Shown here piece after piece: positions 1 through 8,582 of a DNA stretch of 64,000 nucleotides. Under the pieces are notes generated by a model that saw only the letters and a program-made list of their open reading frames with translations, made no database searches and was not told the origin of the DNA. Position numbers and translations under genes: made by a program. How positions within the stretch are numbered: the stretch's first letter is position 1; every line of letters begins with the position of its first letter. Source of the DNA: VXMF01 sp965206775 (GTDB lineage: Bacteria > Acidobacteriota > Terriglobia > Bryobacterales > UBA6623); NCBI GenBank assembly GCA_965206775.1, contig CBDBKU010000003.1, positions 1,054,001 through 1,118,000 on the forward strand. Direction: 5' to 3'.

Positions 1-758
1 AGGGATTCCACCAGCGGGATCGCCGCTTCGAGCAAGTCCTGCCGGAAAGCCTCGGTATTGCCCGAGCGCAGGCCCCTACGCCGCCGGCTCCATGGCACCG
101 GATGTCCGTTCGGCATGACGACCAGCATGGGCTCCGCCGTGCCGTCGGCAATCAGGTTGTCGAGGATGAGGTTCGCCTTGCCGACATCGCTCCAAGTCGA
201 TTCGTTGTCCCCTGAGCCGTGCAGCAGGTAAAGCACGGGGTAGGCCCGGCCGGGCTCCCGCTCGTAGCCAGGCGGCGTGTAGACGACAAGCCTCCGGTTG
301 GGACCTCCGCTCTCCGATGCGTAGTAGTGCGTGTGGAGCGCGCCGTGAGGCACGTCCCGCAACTCGTACGGAAGCGGCTCGGCCGGCTTGACTTCGACCA
401 GGCTGGCGTTGCCCCCGCTCCAGGGCTTGACGGCGGTGTTGTGGGGGTCTAGAACGCGGACGCCGTCCAGCTGGAACGTGTAGCTGTAGATTGCAGGAGG
501 AACCGGCCCGACCGTCAGCGACCAGATGCCGTCCTCGCCCTTCGAGAGAGGCTGGCGCTCGCCCGCCCAGGGAGCGTTGAGGAGAATGGCCTGCGCCTGG
601 GGCGCCAGCACGCGGAACGTGATCCGCCCGTCGTCGTGGACCGCGGGCGAGTCGATCGTCGGGCCGCGATCCTGGGCGGCCAGGACGGCGGCGCCGCACG
701 CCGCGACAAGAACGGCCAGCCCCAGGGCTTGGATTCGTCGGTCGATCGGTTCAGGCAA
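1..758 (-). CDS. Secreted esterase, enterochelin-esterase-like alpha/beta hydrolase (partial)
   Basis: The visible protein has an N-terminal hydrophobic stretch (LGLAVLVAACGAAVLAA), then an E-set/CBM48-like segment (ITFRVLAPQAQAILLN), then the start of an esterase-D domain with YPVLYLLHGSGDNESTW. This order is typical of secreted Fes/IroE/XynZ-type esterases that remove acetyl or feruloyl groups from polysaccharides. The catalytic Ser, Asp and His lie beyond the left window edge, so activity cannot be confirmed. I place the start at a TTG (758-756) preceded by GGAGGGAA. It overlaps the murQ stop by 8 nt, which suggests translational coupling with murQ. The substrate is unknown; a polysaccharide acyl ester is an inference from the family. 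Confidence 0.75.
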   Translation of the reverse strand, partial: MPEPIDRRIQALGLAVLVAACGAAVLAAQDRGPTIDSPAVHDDGRITFRVLAPQAQAILLNAPWAGERQPLSKGEDGIWSLTVGPVPPAIYSYTFQLDGVRVLDPHNTAVKPWSGGNASLVEVKPAEPLPYELRDVPHGALHTHYYASESGGPNRRLVVYTPPGYEREPGRAYPVLYLLHGSGDNESTWSDVGKANLILDNLIADGTAEPMLVVMPNGHPVPWSRRRRGLRSGNTEAFRQDLLEAAIPLVES

Positions 759-1653
759 GGCTTCCCTCCAGCGCTTTCCGAAGGTTGTCCCCGCAACGCG
801 CGAGCAGGTCCACCGCGTCAGCGCGACCCAACCGTCGCTTCCGCATTAGAATAGCGACCCGCACGTTCTGGCCCGATTCGGCCAGCGCGTTCCGGGCCTC
901 CGCCAGACCGCACGCTGCCACTTCCTGCACGATGCGCTCGGCCCTCCGCGCCAGCTTCTCGTTCCTGACCTGCACGTTGACCATCAGGTTCCCGAGGACG
1001 CAGCCGGTGCGGATCATCAGGCCCGTCGACAGCATGTTAAGCACCAGTTTCTGCGCGGTGCCGGCTTTCATGCGGGTGGAGCCGGTCACGACTTCCGGTC
1101 CCACCGCGGGCGTGATCGGATACGAGACCGCGCGCTCCAACGCCGATCCGGGACTGCAGCTCACCCCGATCGTGACCGCGCCTACGGAGGAGGCGAGCTC
1201 GACGGCGCCCAGCACGTACGGCGTGCGCCCGCTTGCCGCGATCCCCACGAGCGCGTCGCCCCCGCCGAAACCGCCGCCCGCCAGGTCCTGCCGCCCGGCT
1301 TCGCGACTGTCTTCCGCTCCCTCGACCGCTCGCAGCAGCGCGTCGGTGCCGCCCGCGATGAGAGCCTGGACCCGTTCCGGCGGCGTGCCGAATGTTGGAG
1401 GGCACTCGGCGGCGTCCAGCACGCCCAGCCTGCCGCTGGTGCCGGCGCCGGCGTAGAAGAGCCGGCCGCCCCGGTCCCAGCGCTCCACGACAGCGTCGAG
1501 GGCTTTCGCGATCCGGGGGATCTCCTTGCGCACCGCCTCCGCCACCAGCCTGTCCTCGGCGTTGAGGACGGCAAGCATTTCCTCGGTGGACGCGCTGTCG
1601 ATCGAGAGCGAGCGCGGATTCCGCGTTTCCGTCAGCGGCAGCGGTTCTGGCAT
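751..1653 (-). CDS. murQ: N-acetylmuramic acid 6-phosphate etherase
   Basis: 300 residues, close to the usual MurQ length. It cleaves the D-lactyl ether of MurNAc-6-phosphate to give GlcNAc-6-phosphate in cytoplasmic peptidoglycan recycling. The SIS-domain phosphosugar loop GAGTSGRLGVLDAAE (about residue 65) and the family signature STRMKAGTAQKLVLN are both present. The reading frame is open well upstream, but the ATG at 1653 gives the family-like N-terminus MPEPLPLTETRN, so the extension is not used here. The gene is divergent from the aldo/keto reductase, with a 97-bp shared upstream region, and is followed by the overlapping esterase gene. Confidence 0.93.
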   Translation of the reverse strand: MPEPLPLTETRNPRSLSIDSASTEEMLAVLNAEDRLVAEAVRKEIPRIAKALDAVVERWDRGGRLFYAGAGTSGRLGVLDAAECPPTFGTPPERVQALIAGGTDALLRAVEGAEDSREAGRQDLAGGGFGGGDALVGIAASGRTPYVLGAVELASSVGAVTIGVSCSPGSALERAVSYPITPAVGPEVVTGSTRMKAGTAQKLVLNMLSTGLMIRTGCVLGNLMVNVQVRNEKLARRAERIVQEVAACGLAEARNALAESGQNVRVAILMRKRRLGRADAVDLLARCGDNLRKALEGSLA

Positions 1654-1750
1654 CGGGTCGTGAGGGGCTGTCCGGGGCCTGAGCGGATCGGCCCGCGGAA
1701 CTGGTAAGCTGGCTATCCCTTCGAACCTAGAAGGGTACCCGATCCGCTCC

Positions 1751-2689
1751 ATGGAATACCGCAAGCTGGGCCAGACCGACTTGGAGGTCTCCGTTTTGGG
1801 ATACGGCGCCTCGCCGCTCGGGAACGAGTTCGAGGAAATCGACGTGAGAGAGGGCGAGCGCGCCGTGCACATGGCCATCGACCATGGCGTCAACTTCTTC
1901 GACACGTCGCCGTACTACGGACGCACGCTTTCGGAAGAGCGGCTCGGCAAGGCGCTCGGAACGCGGCGGAAGGATATCGTGCTCGCCACCAAGTGCGGTC
2001 GCTACGATGTCGACAAGTTCGATTTCTCTGCCGACCGCGTGCGAGCCAGCATCGACGAGTCGCTGCGCCGCCTGCGCACGGACTACATCGACATCTACCA
2101 GATGCACGACATCGAGTTCGTCGACCGGGATCAGGTCCTGAACGAGGCCCTGCCGGTGGCGCGCGAGCTGCAGCGAGCCGGAAAGTGCCGCTACGTCGGA
2201 ATCACCGGGCTGCCGCTCGGGATCCTCCAGGACGTGGCGGAGAGAGCGCCGGTGGACAGCATCCTATCGTACGCGCGGTACAACCTGATGGTGGACGACC
2301 TCGACACAACCCTGCGACCCTTCTGCGAGGAGCGCGGCATCGGGCTGATCAATGCGTCGCCGCTGCACCTGCGCATCCTCACCGAGCGGGGCGCGCCGCC
2401 GTGGCACCACGCTTCGGACGCGGTCAAGGAGACCGGCATCCGGATCGCGCTGCTCTGCCGCGCTCGCGGCGTCGACGTGTCCGAAGCGGCGCTCAAGTTC
2501 TGCTACGACTACCCCCACACGGCCAGCGTGCTGGTGGGAATGTCCAAGAGCCGCCATGTCGAGCGGAACTTGAAGGCATTCGACTTCGAGGAACGCGAAG
2601 GCCTGCTCGAGGAGATACGCGAGGTCGTCGAGCCGGTGCGCAACCAGGTCTGGGCGTCCGGCCTTCCGGAAAACCAGGATCCACGGTAG
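1751..2689 (+). CDS. Aldo/keto reductase, L-galactose/L-fucose dehydrogenase-like
   Basis: 312 residues with the aldo/keto reductase TIM-barrel layout. The motif NFFDTSPYYGRTLSEERLG contains the catalytic Asp and Tyr and closely resembles plant L-galactose dehydrogenase; ATKCGRY supplies the catalytic Lys, and QMHDIEF and the C-terminal VLVGMSKSRHVERNL cofactor segment follow. Such enzymes oxidise L-galactose, L-fucose or D-arabinose at C1 with NAD(P)+ to the lactone. The next gene, 13 bp downstream, encodes a lactonase-type amidohydrolase, which fits a two-step sugar to lactone to aldonic acid module. The exact sugar cannot be fixed from sequence. Cytosolic, no signal peptide. Confidence 0.85.
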   Translation: MEYRKLGQTDLEVSVLGYGASPLGNEFEEIDVREGERAVHMAIDHGVNFFDTSPYYGRTLSEERLGKALGTRRKDIVLATKCGRYDVDKFDFSADRVRASIDESLRRLRTDYIDIYQMHDIEFVDRDQVLNEALPVARELQRAGKCRYVGITGLPLGILQDVAERAPVDSILSYARYNLMVDDLDTTLRPFCEERGIGLINASPLHLRILTERGAPPWHHASDAVKETGIRIALLCRARGVDVSEAALKFCYDYPHTASVLVGMSKSRHVERNLKAFDFEEREGLLEEIREVVEPVRNQVWASGLPENQDPR

Positions 2690-2702
2690 CGGAGCTCCGG
2701 TC

Positions 2703-3551
2703 GTGACGATCGACTCGCACCACCACTTCTGGCGCTACAGCCCGTCCGAGTACGGCTGGATCCCCGACGAGATGAAGATGCTGCGGCGCGATTTCCTGCC
2801 GCAGCACTTGCAGCACGAGATCGAGAGCGCCGGCGTGAGCGGGGTGGTCTCCGTGCAGGCGCGGCAGACCCTGGAAGAGACGCACGCCCTGCTGGGGATG
2901 GCCCGGCGCAACAGCTTCATCCTGGGCGTTGTCGGCTGGGCGCCTTTGGTCGACCCGGCCGTTGCGGGGATTCTGGAAGAGCTCTCCGCGGAGCCCGAAC
3001 TCAAGGCCTGCCGACACGTGCTGCAGGAGGAGCCGGACGACGACTACATGCTCGGCGCGAGCTTCAACGACGGGATCCGCGCCGTGACTGCCGCCGGCCT
3101 GGTCTACGACATCCTCATCTTCGAGAGGCACCTGCCGCAGGCGCTCGAATTCGTCGACCGCCATCCCAACCAGGCCTTCGTGCTGGACCATATCGGCAAG
3201 CCCCGGATCCGCGACGGGTCCTTCTCCGCATGGAACCGGCGCATCCGCGACCTGGCCCGCCGGCCGAACGTGTGCTGCAAGATCTCCGGCCTGGCTAACG
3301 AAGCGGACTGGGGCGGCTGGACCGAGGAGCAGTTCCTGCCGTACCTCGACACCGTGCTCGAGGCGTTCGGGCCGCGCCGCCTGATGTTCGGTTCCGACTG
3401 GCCCGTCTGCCTGCCGGCGATCCGGTACGGGCGCTGGCTCGACTTGGTTAAGGCGTTTGCGTCCAGGCTCGGCGACGGCGAGCGCCGCCGGATTCTCGGG
3501 GGCACCGCGATCGAGGCCTACGGCCTGGATCCGGAAGGGGCGCTAGAATGA
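2703..3551 (+). CDS. Amidohydrolase-2 family sugar lactonase (L-fuconolactonase-like)
   Basis: 282 residues, GTG start at 2703. It begins with the metal-binding signature DSHHHFW followed by YGWIPDEM, characteristic of COG3618 lactonases (L-fuconolactonase, L-rhamnono-lactonase, 2-pyrone-4,6-dicarboxylate hydrolase relatives). Further metal or substrate residues are in FVLDHIGKPRI and MFGSDWPVC near the C-terminus. It should open the lactone made by the upstream dehydrogenase. The two genes sit 13 bp apart on the same strand and probably form an operon that may run into cysS. Lactonase is the best call; a decarboxylase of the same superfamily is the main alternative. Confidence 0.82.
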   Translation: MTIDSHHHFWRYSPSEYGWIPDEMKMLRRDFLPQHLQHEIESAGVSGVVSVQARQTLEETHALLGMARRNSFILGVVGWAPLVDPAVAGILEELSAEPELKACRHVLQEEPDDDYMLGASFNDGIRAVTAAGLVYDILIFERHLPQALEFVDRHPNQAFVLDHIGKPRIRDGSFSAWNRRIRDLARRPNVCCKISGLANEADWGGWTEEQFLPYLDTVLEAFGPRRLMFGSDWPVCLPAIRYGRWLDLVKAFASRLGDGERRRILGGTAIEAYGLDPEGALE

Positions 3552-3569
3552 GAGGCACGTCGGGCGCCC

Positions 3570-4967
3570 GTGGCATTCAAGCTATACAACAGCCTGAGCC
3601 GCCGCGCCGAGGCGTTCGAGCCGGCTGACGGCGAGACCGTCAGGATGTATTCCTGCGGGCCTACGGTCTACAACTACGTCCATATCGGGAACCTCCGCAC
3701 CTTCGCGTTCCAGGACATATTGCGGCGGCACCTCCGGCAGTCCGGCTGGAAGCTCCAGCACGTGATGAATGTCACGGACGTGGAAGACAAGATCATCGCC
3801 GCCTCCTCCCGGGAAGGCGTGTCGATTGGCGAGTACACCAAGCGGTACGTCGACGCTTTCTTCGAGGACTCCCGCCTGCTGCGGCTCGAGCGTCCCGAGC
3901 GGGTGCCGGCCGCCACCGACCACATCGCCGCGATGATCGAGCTCGTCGAGCGCATCGAGCGGGCGGGCCACACGTACCAGAACGGGGGCTCGACCTACTT
4001 CCGCATCGCCAGCTGGAACGAGTACGGCAAGCTCTCGCGGCTGGACGCCAGCGGCATCAAGGCGGGCGCGCGGGTCGACGCTGACGAGTACGACAAGGAT
4101 GACGCCCGCGACTTCGTGCTTTGGAAGGGATCCCGCGACGGCGAGCCGTGCTGGGAGAGTCCGTTCGGCCCCGGCCGGCCGGGCTGGCACCTGGAATGCT
4201 CGGCCATGGCGATGGCTTACCTCGGCGAGACCTTCGACATTCACACGGGCGGGGTGGACCTGCAGTTCCCGCACCACGAGAACGAGATCGCCCAGTCAGA
4301 GAGCGCCACCGGAAAGCCCTTCGCCCGTTTCTGGGTCCACGCCGAGCACCTGCTGGTCGACGGCAAGAAGATGGCGAAGTCGCTGGGCAATTTCCACACG
4401 CTGCGCGACCTGACCGAGCAAGGCTGGTCGCCCGACTCGATCCGCTACCTGCTGGTCGCCACCCCGTATCGGAAGCAGCTGAACTTCACCTTCGACGGAT
4501 TGCGCGGCGCGGCTGCTGCGATCGAGAGGCTCCGCAACTTCGGCCGCCGGCTGGACGGAAGCTTCGCCGGCCCGGACGATCCGGGCGCGACGCAGGCGTT
4601 CGAGGAAGCCCGGGTGCAATTCCGGGCCGCATTGGACGACGACTTGAATACAGCAGGCGCTCTCGGAGCCGTGTTCGAATACATCCGGTCCGCGAATTCA
4701 GCCATGGACGGAGGGGGATTCGGGCCGGGCAACGCCGCCGAGGGGCGCGATTTGCTGGGGGCTTTCGACGCCGTGTTCGACGTGCTGCAGCCGGCCGAGG
4801 CGGCCCGCGTGCCTGCCGTGCAGGTCGAGGAGTCGATCCGGGAGCGCGCCGCCGCGCGAAAGGCGCGGGACTTCGCCCGCGCCGACGCGATCCGGAACGG
4901 ATTGCTGGAGCGGGGCGTGGCGTTGCGTGACACGGCGCAGGGCACAGACTGGCACTACACGGACTGA
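3570..4967 (+). CDS. cysS: Cysteinyl-tRNA synthetase
   Basis: 465 residues, GTG start at 3570, 18 bp after the lactonase stop. Class I aminoacyl-tRNA synthetase charging tRNA-Cys. The HIGH motif reads HIGN (residues 38-41) after the zinc-ligand segment SCGPTVYNY. WHLECSAMAM and HTGGVDLQFPHHENE are the canonical CysS zinc and adenylate-pocket signatures. The KMSKS loop reads KMAKS (about residue 267), a common CysS variant. The C-terminal anticodon-binding region is complete. Essential housekeeping gene. Confidence 0.97.
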   Translation: MAFKLYNSLSRRAEAFEPADGETVRMYSCGPTVYNYVHIGNLRTFAFQDILRRHLRQSGWKLQHVMNVTDVEDKIIAASSREGVSIGEYTKRYVDAFFEDSRLLRLERPERVPAATDHIAAMIELVERIERAGHTYQNGGSTYFRIASWNEYGKLSRLDASGIKAGARVDADEYDKDDARDFVLWKGSRDGEPCWESPFGPGRPGWHLECSAMAMAYLGETFDIHTGGVDLQFPHHENEIAQSESATGKPFARFWVHAEHLLVDGKKMAKSLGNFHTLRDLTEQGWSPDSIRYLLVATPYRKQLNFTFDGLRGAAAAIERLRNFGRRLDGSFAGPDDPGATQAFEEARVQFRAALDDDLNTAGALGAVFEYIRSANSAMDGGGFGPGNAAEGRDLLGAFDAVFDVLQPAEAARVPAVQVEESIRERAAARKARDFARADAIRNGLLERGVALRDTAQGTDWHYTD

Positions 4968-4985
4968 CTGCGCGCCCGCAGGCGG

Positions 4986-6407
4986 TTGACACACTCCGAT
5001 TCGCGGTGGGATTCTAGCCGAGTGCTCGATCGAAGGACTTTCCTGGCGGCTGCCGCCGGCGTGGCGGCCGGAGGTTCGTGCGGGAGGCCCAAGCTTCCGA
5101 AGCCGAACATTCTCGTCTTGATGCCGGACCAGTGGCGAGCCATGGATCTCGGCGCCATGGGCAATGCCGAGGTCAAGACCCCGAACATGGACGCCCTCGC
5201 GGCCGGGGGCGCGCTGCTCCGCAACGTGACCGCCAACTGCCCTGTTTGCTGCCCGGCCCGCGGCACGCTGCTTACCGGCCGGTTCGGTCACGAGCACGGC
5301 GTCGACGTGAACGACGCGTCGCTGCCGGACGAGGAGGTCACCATCGCCGAGACGGTCCGAGATGGCGGTTACCGGACCGGATTCGTCGGAAAGTGGCACT
5401 TGGAGGGCGGCAAGCGGACGCCGGGCTACGTCCGGCCGGAGCGCAGGCAGGGCTTCGATTTCTGGGCCGCGAACATCGCCACTCACAACTACTGGAACAT
5501 GCAGTATTTCCGGGACTCCCCGGACCCGATCCAGATCGAAGGCTACTCTGCCACGGCCTTCACCGACGCGGCTATCGAGTTCATTCGCCAGGATCCGCAG
5601 ACGCCGTTCCTGGCATGCGTCGAGTGGGGCCCTCCGCACAATCCGTACGTCGCGCCGCCCGAGTACATGAACATGTACGACCCCAACCTACTGACCATGC
5701 GCGAGAACTGGAAGGGCTCGATCGAGATCCGGCCCGGACTGCAGAACGGCGGGCGTCAGGACATTGCGGGCTACTACGCTGCGATCACGTACATCGACGA
5801 CGAGGTGGGGCGCATCGTCGAGGCGCTCAAGGAGACCGGCCAGTTCGACAACACGGTCATCCTGATCACGTCCGACCACGGCGACATGCTGGGCTCGCAG
5901 GGGACCTTCCTGAAGCGGAAGCCTTGGGCGGAGTCGCTGCAAGTGCCGGGCATCGTGCACTACCCGGCGGCAGTCCCGGGCGGCCAGGAACTGTCGCTGC
6001 CGTTTTCGCATGTCGATATCGTCCCCACCTTGCTGGGGCTGGCGGGGATCGATTCGCCGGAAGGCGTGTCAGGCCTGGATCTTTCCGCTCATCTGCTCTC
6101 GCCGGAGCACGGCGGCCGGCCCGATGCCGAAACTCCGGAATCGGTGTACGCCCAGAGCTACACGCCCACCGAGCGGTCCGAGTTCCCGGCGTGGCGGGGC
6201 GTGCGAACCGAGAGGCACACGTACGCGCGCCACGAGAGCGGGCCCTGGCTGCTCTACGACAACGAAACGGATCCGTTTCAGCTCGAGAACCTGGTCGGCA
6301 AGGAAGAGCACGCCGAGTTGCAGGCCCGCCTGGACGGGCTCACCATGGAGTGGTTCGAACGGACGGGCGACGACTGGAGAGAGCGGGCGGACTTGCCCTA
6401 CCGGTGA
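4986..6407 (+). CDS. Type I sulfatase, Tat-exported
   Basis: 473 residues from a TTG at 4986. An in-frame GTG at 5022 would place the twin-arginine signal (DRRTFLAAAAGVAAGG) close to the N-terminus and is an equally good start. NILVLMPDQ supplies metal-binding Asp residues. The formylglycine motif CxPxR is CCPAR (Cys88 by the long start). TSDHGDMLGSQGTFLK is the second metal site. Length and domain order match arylsulfatases of the alkaline phosphatase superfamily. Activity needs conversion of the Cys to formylglycine by an enzyme not seen in this window. The gene lies 18 bp after cysS. Substrate unknown; similar enzymes desulfate polysaccharides. Confidence 0.9.
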   Translation: MTHSDSRWDSSRVLDRRTFLAAAAGVAAGGSCGRPKLPKPNILVLMPDQWRAMDLGAMGNAEVKTPNMDALAAGGALLRNVTANCPVCCPARGTLLTGRFGHEHGVDVNDASLPDEEVTIAETVRDGGYRTGFVGKWHLEGGKRTPGYVRPERRQGFDFWAANIATHNYWNMQYFRDSPDPIQIEGYSATAFTDAAIEFIRQDPQTPFLACVEWGPPHNPYVAPPEYMNMYDPNLLTMRENWKGSIEIRPGLQNGGRQDIAGYYAAITYIDDEVGRIVEALKETGQFDNTVILITSDHGDMLGSQGTFLKRKPWAESLQVPGIVHYPAAVPGGQELSLPFSHVDIVPTLLGLAGIDSPEGVSGLDLSAHLLSPEHGGRPDAETPESVYAQSYTPTERSEFPAWRGVRTERHTYARHESGPWLLYDNETDPFQLENLVGKEEHAELQARLDGLTMEWFERTGDDWRERADLPYR

Positions 6408-6425
6408 CCCGGCCTGCCCGGACCC

Positions 6426-6866
6426 TCAGTTCGGCCGCAGGTTCGGGGGGGTGTATCCGAACTCGTCGATGATCTTGCGCCGGCCCGAGAAGCCTTCCTG
6501 CGTGGAGTGCCACCACTCGATCTTGGCCTCGCCAAGCTTCCAGCACAGGTACACCTCCACGCCGTCGAGCAGGGCGGGGAAGTCCAGCAGGCCCATGTCC
6601 AGGTCCTTGACCAGGCAGCCGCTGCTCTGGATGTCGTTGACCGATTCCTCGATCGAATGGACCAGCGAAATGCGCTCCAGCTTCCGGCGCGCGATCCCGT
6701 CCGGGTCGACCTCGATGCCGCCGAGCATGCAGATGCGCGCGGAGAGTTCCTGCATTTCGGAGTCGATCTCGCCGACCATGGCCTTGGCGCTGATGGCCGC
6801 CTCCAGGCACTCCTTGACCATCGGGATGAGGCTCTCAGCTTCCTGCAATGTGAAATACCGCGACAT
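6426..6866 (-). CDS. DUF2203 family protein
   Basis: 146 residues: MSRYFTLQEAESLIPMVK at the start, a helical middle, then VKDLDMGLLDFPALLDGVEV and the conserved ending LCWKLGEAKIEWWHS...GFSGRRKI. This is the DUF2203 pattern found across many bacteria. No biochemical function is established. It converges on the upstream sulfatase gene with only 18 bp between stops. No signal peptide; probably cytosolic. Confidence 0.85.
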   Translation of the reverse strand: MSRYFTLQEAESLIPMVKECLEAAISAKAMVGEIDSEMQELSARICMLGGIEVDPDGIARRKLERISLVHSIEESVNDIQSSGCLVKDLDMGLLDFPALLDGVEVYLCWKLGEAKIEWWHSTQEGFSGRRKIIDEFGYTPPNLRPN

Positions 6867-7036
6867 ATTGGACAGCTCCCTTCCCGGCGCACTCGCGTCC
6901 CGCCCTGCTCGGCCCGGAGCCTTCCGGCAGCGGGCGAGTGGCCTGCGCCCAATTCCAGAGTACCAATCCGCCGGGGACTTGTTCTATCTCGCACGGAGTT
7001 TTTCGGGCCTGCCGCGGTCCCGCGGCGGCCAGAATC

Positions 7037-7762
7037 CTAGATGGCTGGATCGTCCAGCGCGGCCTGCATGGTCGCCCTCACGCGCTTCATCAGCTCGAGC
7101 CTGTCCTGGCTCGCGAAGCCGTCCGTCGGGATCGGGGGGTGGAAGCAGAGCGCCAGCTCGCCGGGACGCATGTAGGTAGCGTGCCTCGGCATCAGTGCCG
7201 CCGCCCCGTGGACGGTGACCGGCACGACCGGCACCCCGGCTTCGATAGCAATCTGGAACGGACCCGGACGGAACGGCAAGAGCTTGCCGGTGGGGTTGCG
7301 GGTGCCCTCGGGGAAGATGAGCATCGAGATTCCGGATCGCAATGTCTGCACGGCCAGCTCGAGCGCGTGCTTGCGCGAGTCCTTCGCCTTGCGATCCACG
7401 CAAATGAATCCGCCCATCCGCATCGCGTACCCGAGAAGCGGAATCCGGCCCAGCGATTCCTTCATGACGACCGATATGCGCGGCAGGACCTGGAACAGAG
7501 CCGGGGCTTCGATGTTGCTGACGTGATTGGCCACGAACACGCAGCACGGGTAGGCGCGGGCGCGCTCCCCGTGCACCAGCCGCAGCCGAACTCCCGCGAG
7601 CCGGAGCCCGATGCGGCATCCCTGCCGTGCCATCCAGTAAATCGGGCCGATGCACCCGGTAAGCCAGGCAATCGGCACGAACACCGGCACCACGAACGCC
7701 ACGTAGACCGCCAGGAATGGGTACGTGAGCAGGTACGAGCGCAGCATTGCGTGAAAGGGCAT
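7037..7762 (-). CDS. plsC: 1-acyl-sn-glycerol-3-phosphate acyltransferase-like (PlsC)
   Basis: 241 residues with an N-terminal hydrophobic segment (YLLTYPFLAVYVAFVVPVFVPIAW) and the four PlsC blocks: NHVSNIEAP (I), GGFICVDRKAKDS (II), FPEGTRNPTGKLLPF (III) and GVPVVPV (IV). The family transfers an acyl chain to lysophosphatidic acid at the inner membrane. Oddity: block I reads HX4E, not the usual catalytic HX4D; the reverse complement at 7516-7542 clearly encodes Asn-His-Val-Ser-Asn-Ile-Glu. This conservative change could preserve activity or mark a paralogue with another acceptor. The stop is 170 bp upstream of the DUF2203 start. Confidence 0.85.
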   Translation of the reverse strand: MPFHAMLRSYLLTYPFLAVYVAFVVPVFVPIAWLTGCIGPIYWMARQGCRIGLRLAGVRLRLVHGERARAYPCCVFVANHVSNIEAPALFQVLPRISVVMKESLGRIPLLGYAMRMGGFICVDRKAKDSRKHALELAVQTLRSGISMLIFPEGTRNPTGKLLPFRPGPFQIAIEAGVPVVPVTVHGAAALMPRHATYMRPGELALCFHPPIPTDGFASQDRLELMKRVRATMQAALDDPAI

Positions 7763-8007
7763 CCTAGCACCAAGGCCCTCCGCCGACCGGAAGTGTCCCG
7801 ACTCATTGGCCGCAACTCGTTCCGAACAGGGATGTTAGTCCGCTGGTATACTCTATGCCGTGGGGCTGGCAGCGAAGCGCTCGAATCGGCGGGTGCTCCG
7901 CCACGGCCCGCTCCGAGCAGGTAACACGATGTCGCGACGTCGCGAGGCAAGGTTCCGGGATCGCCCGGTAGCGCCCGCCACCCGCGACGATTGAAGGGAA
8001 GCCCAAC

Positions 8008-8580
8008 ATGAAGGTCGTCTACACCGGGCGCAATGCCGATCTGTCCGAGCGGGAGCGCGCCAAGCTCCATCGCAAGCTGGACAAGATCCAGCGCATTCTG
8101 ACGCGGCGCGGCGGTCTCGAGGCGCACGTGACCCTTTCGAGGCAGCGGCACCTGTCCGAGGCCGAGGTGACCTTGCGCGCGCTCCGCCACACCCTGGTCG
8201 TCTCCGGCAGCGGCCTGACCACGTTCGCCGCGATGCATTCCGCCCTTGACAAGCTCGAGAAGCAAGCCGTCCGAAACAAGCACAAGATCATCGACACGCA
8301 CCGACCCGGACGGCAGCGCGACCGTCCCTCTGTCGTTGTCGAGGATTCCATCCAGCGGGCCGCCCCACCCGCATCGGCCATCCCGGAAGAGCCGCCTGCG
8401 AAGCCTCGCATCGTGCGCTCCCCCGGCGTGGAGGCGAAGCCGATGACGGCGGAGGAGGCACTGCTGGAACTCGATGTCGCCGAGCGCGACTACGTCTCCT
8501 ACCGCGACGCGGACACGGGACTGATCAATGTCCTCGTCCGTCGCCGGGACGGGGCGGCTGAACTGGTCGAAGGCGGCTAG
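8008..8580 (+). CDS. hpf: Ribosome hibernation promoting factor, long form
   Basis: 190 residues. The N-terminal HPF/RaiA domain (MKVVYTGRNADLSERERAKLHRK to about residue 95) binds the 30S decoding region. A Pro-rich linker leads to the C-terminal dimerisation domain (KPMTAEEALLELDVAERDY... VLVRRRDG), which makes this the long form that forms 100S disomes in stationary phase. A GAAGGGAA ribosome-binding stretch precedes the ATG. It is followed 2 bp later by rapZ, reminiscent of the rpoN-hpf-ptsN-rapZ cluster, but rpoN and ptsN are absent here. Confidence 0.93.
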   Translation: MKVVYTGRNADLSERERAKLHRKLDKIQRILTRRGGLEAHVTLSRQRHLSEAEVTLRALRHTLVVSGSGLTTFAAMHSALDKLEKQAVRNKHKIIDTHRPGRQRDRPSVVVEDSIQRAAPPASAIPEEPPAKPRIVRSPGVEAKPMTAEEALLELDVAERDYVSYRDADTGLINVLVRRRDGAAELVEGG

Positions 8581-8582
8581 TC

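Noticed and set aside
751..1905. MurQ with an 84-residue N-terminal extension
   Set aside because: The extension runs antisense to the aldo/keto reductase start and is not MurQ-like; the ATG at 1653 gives the normal length.
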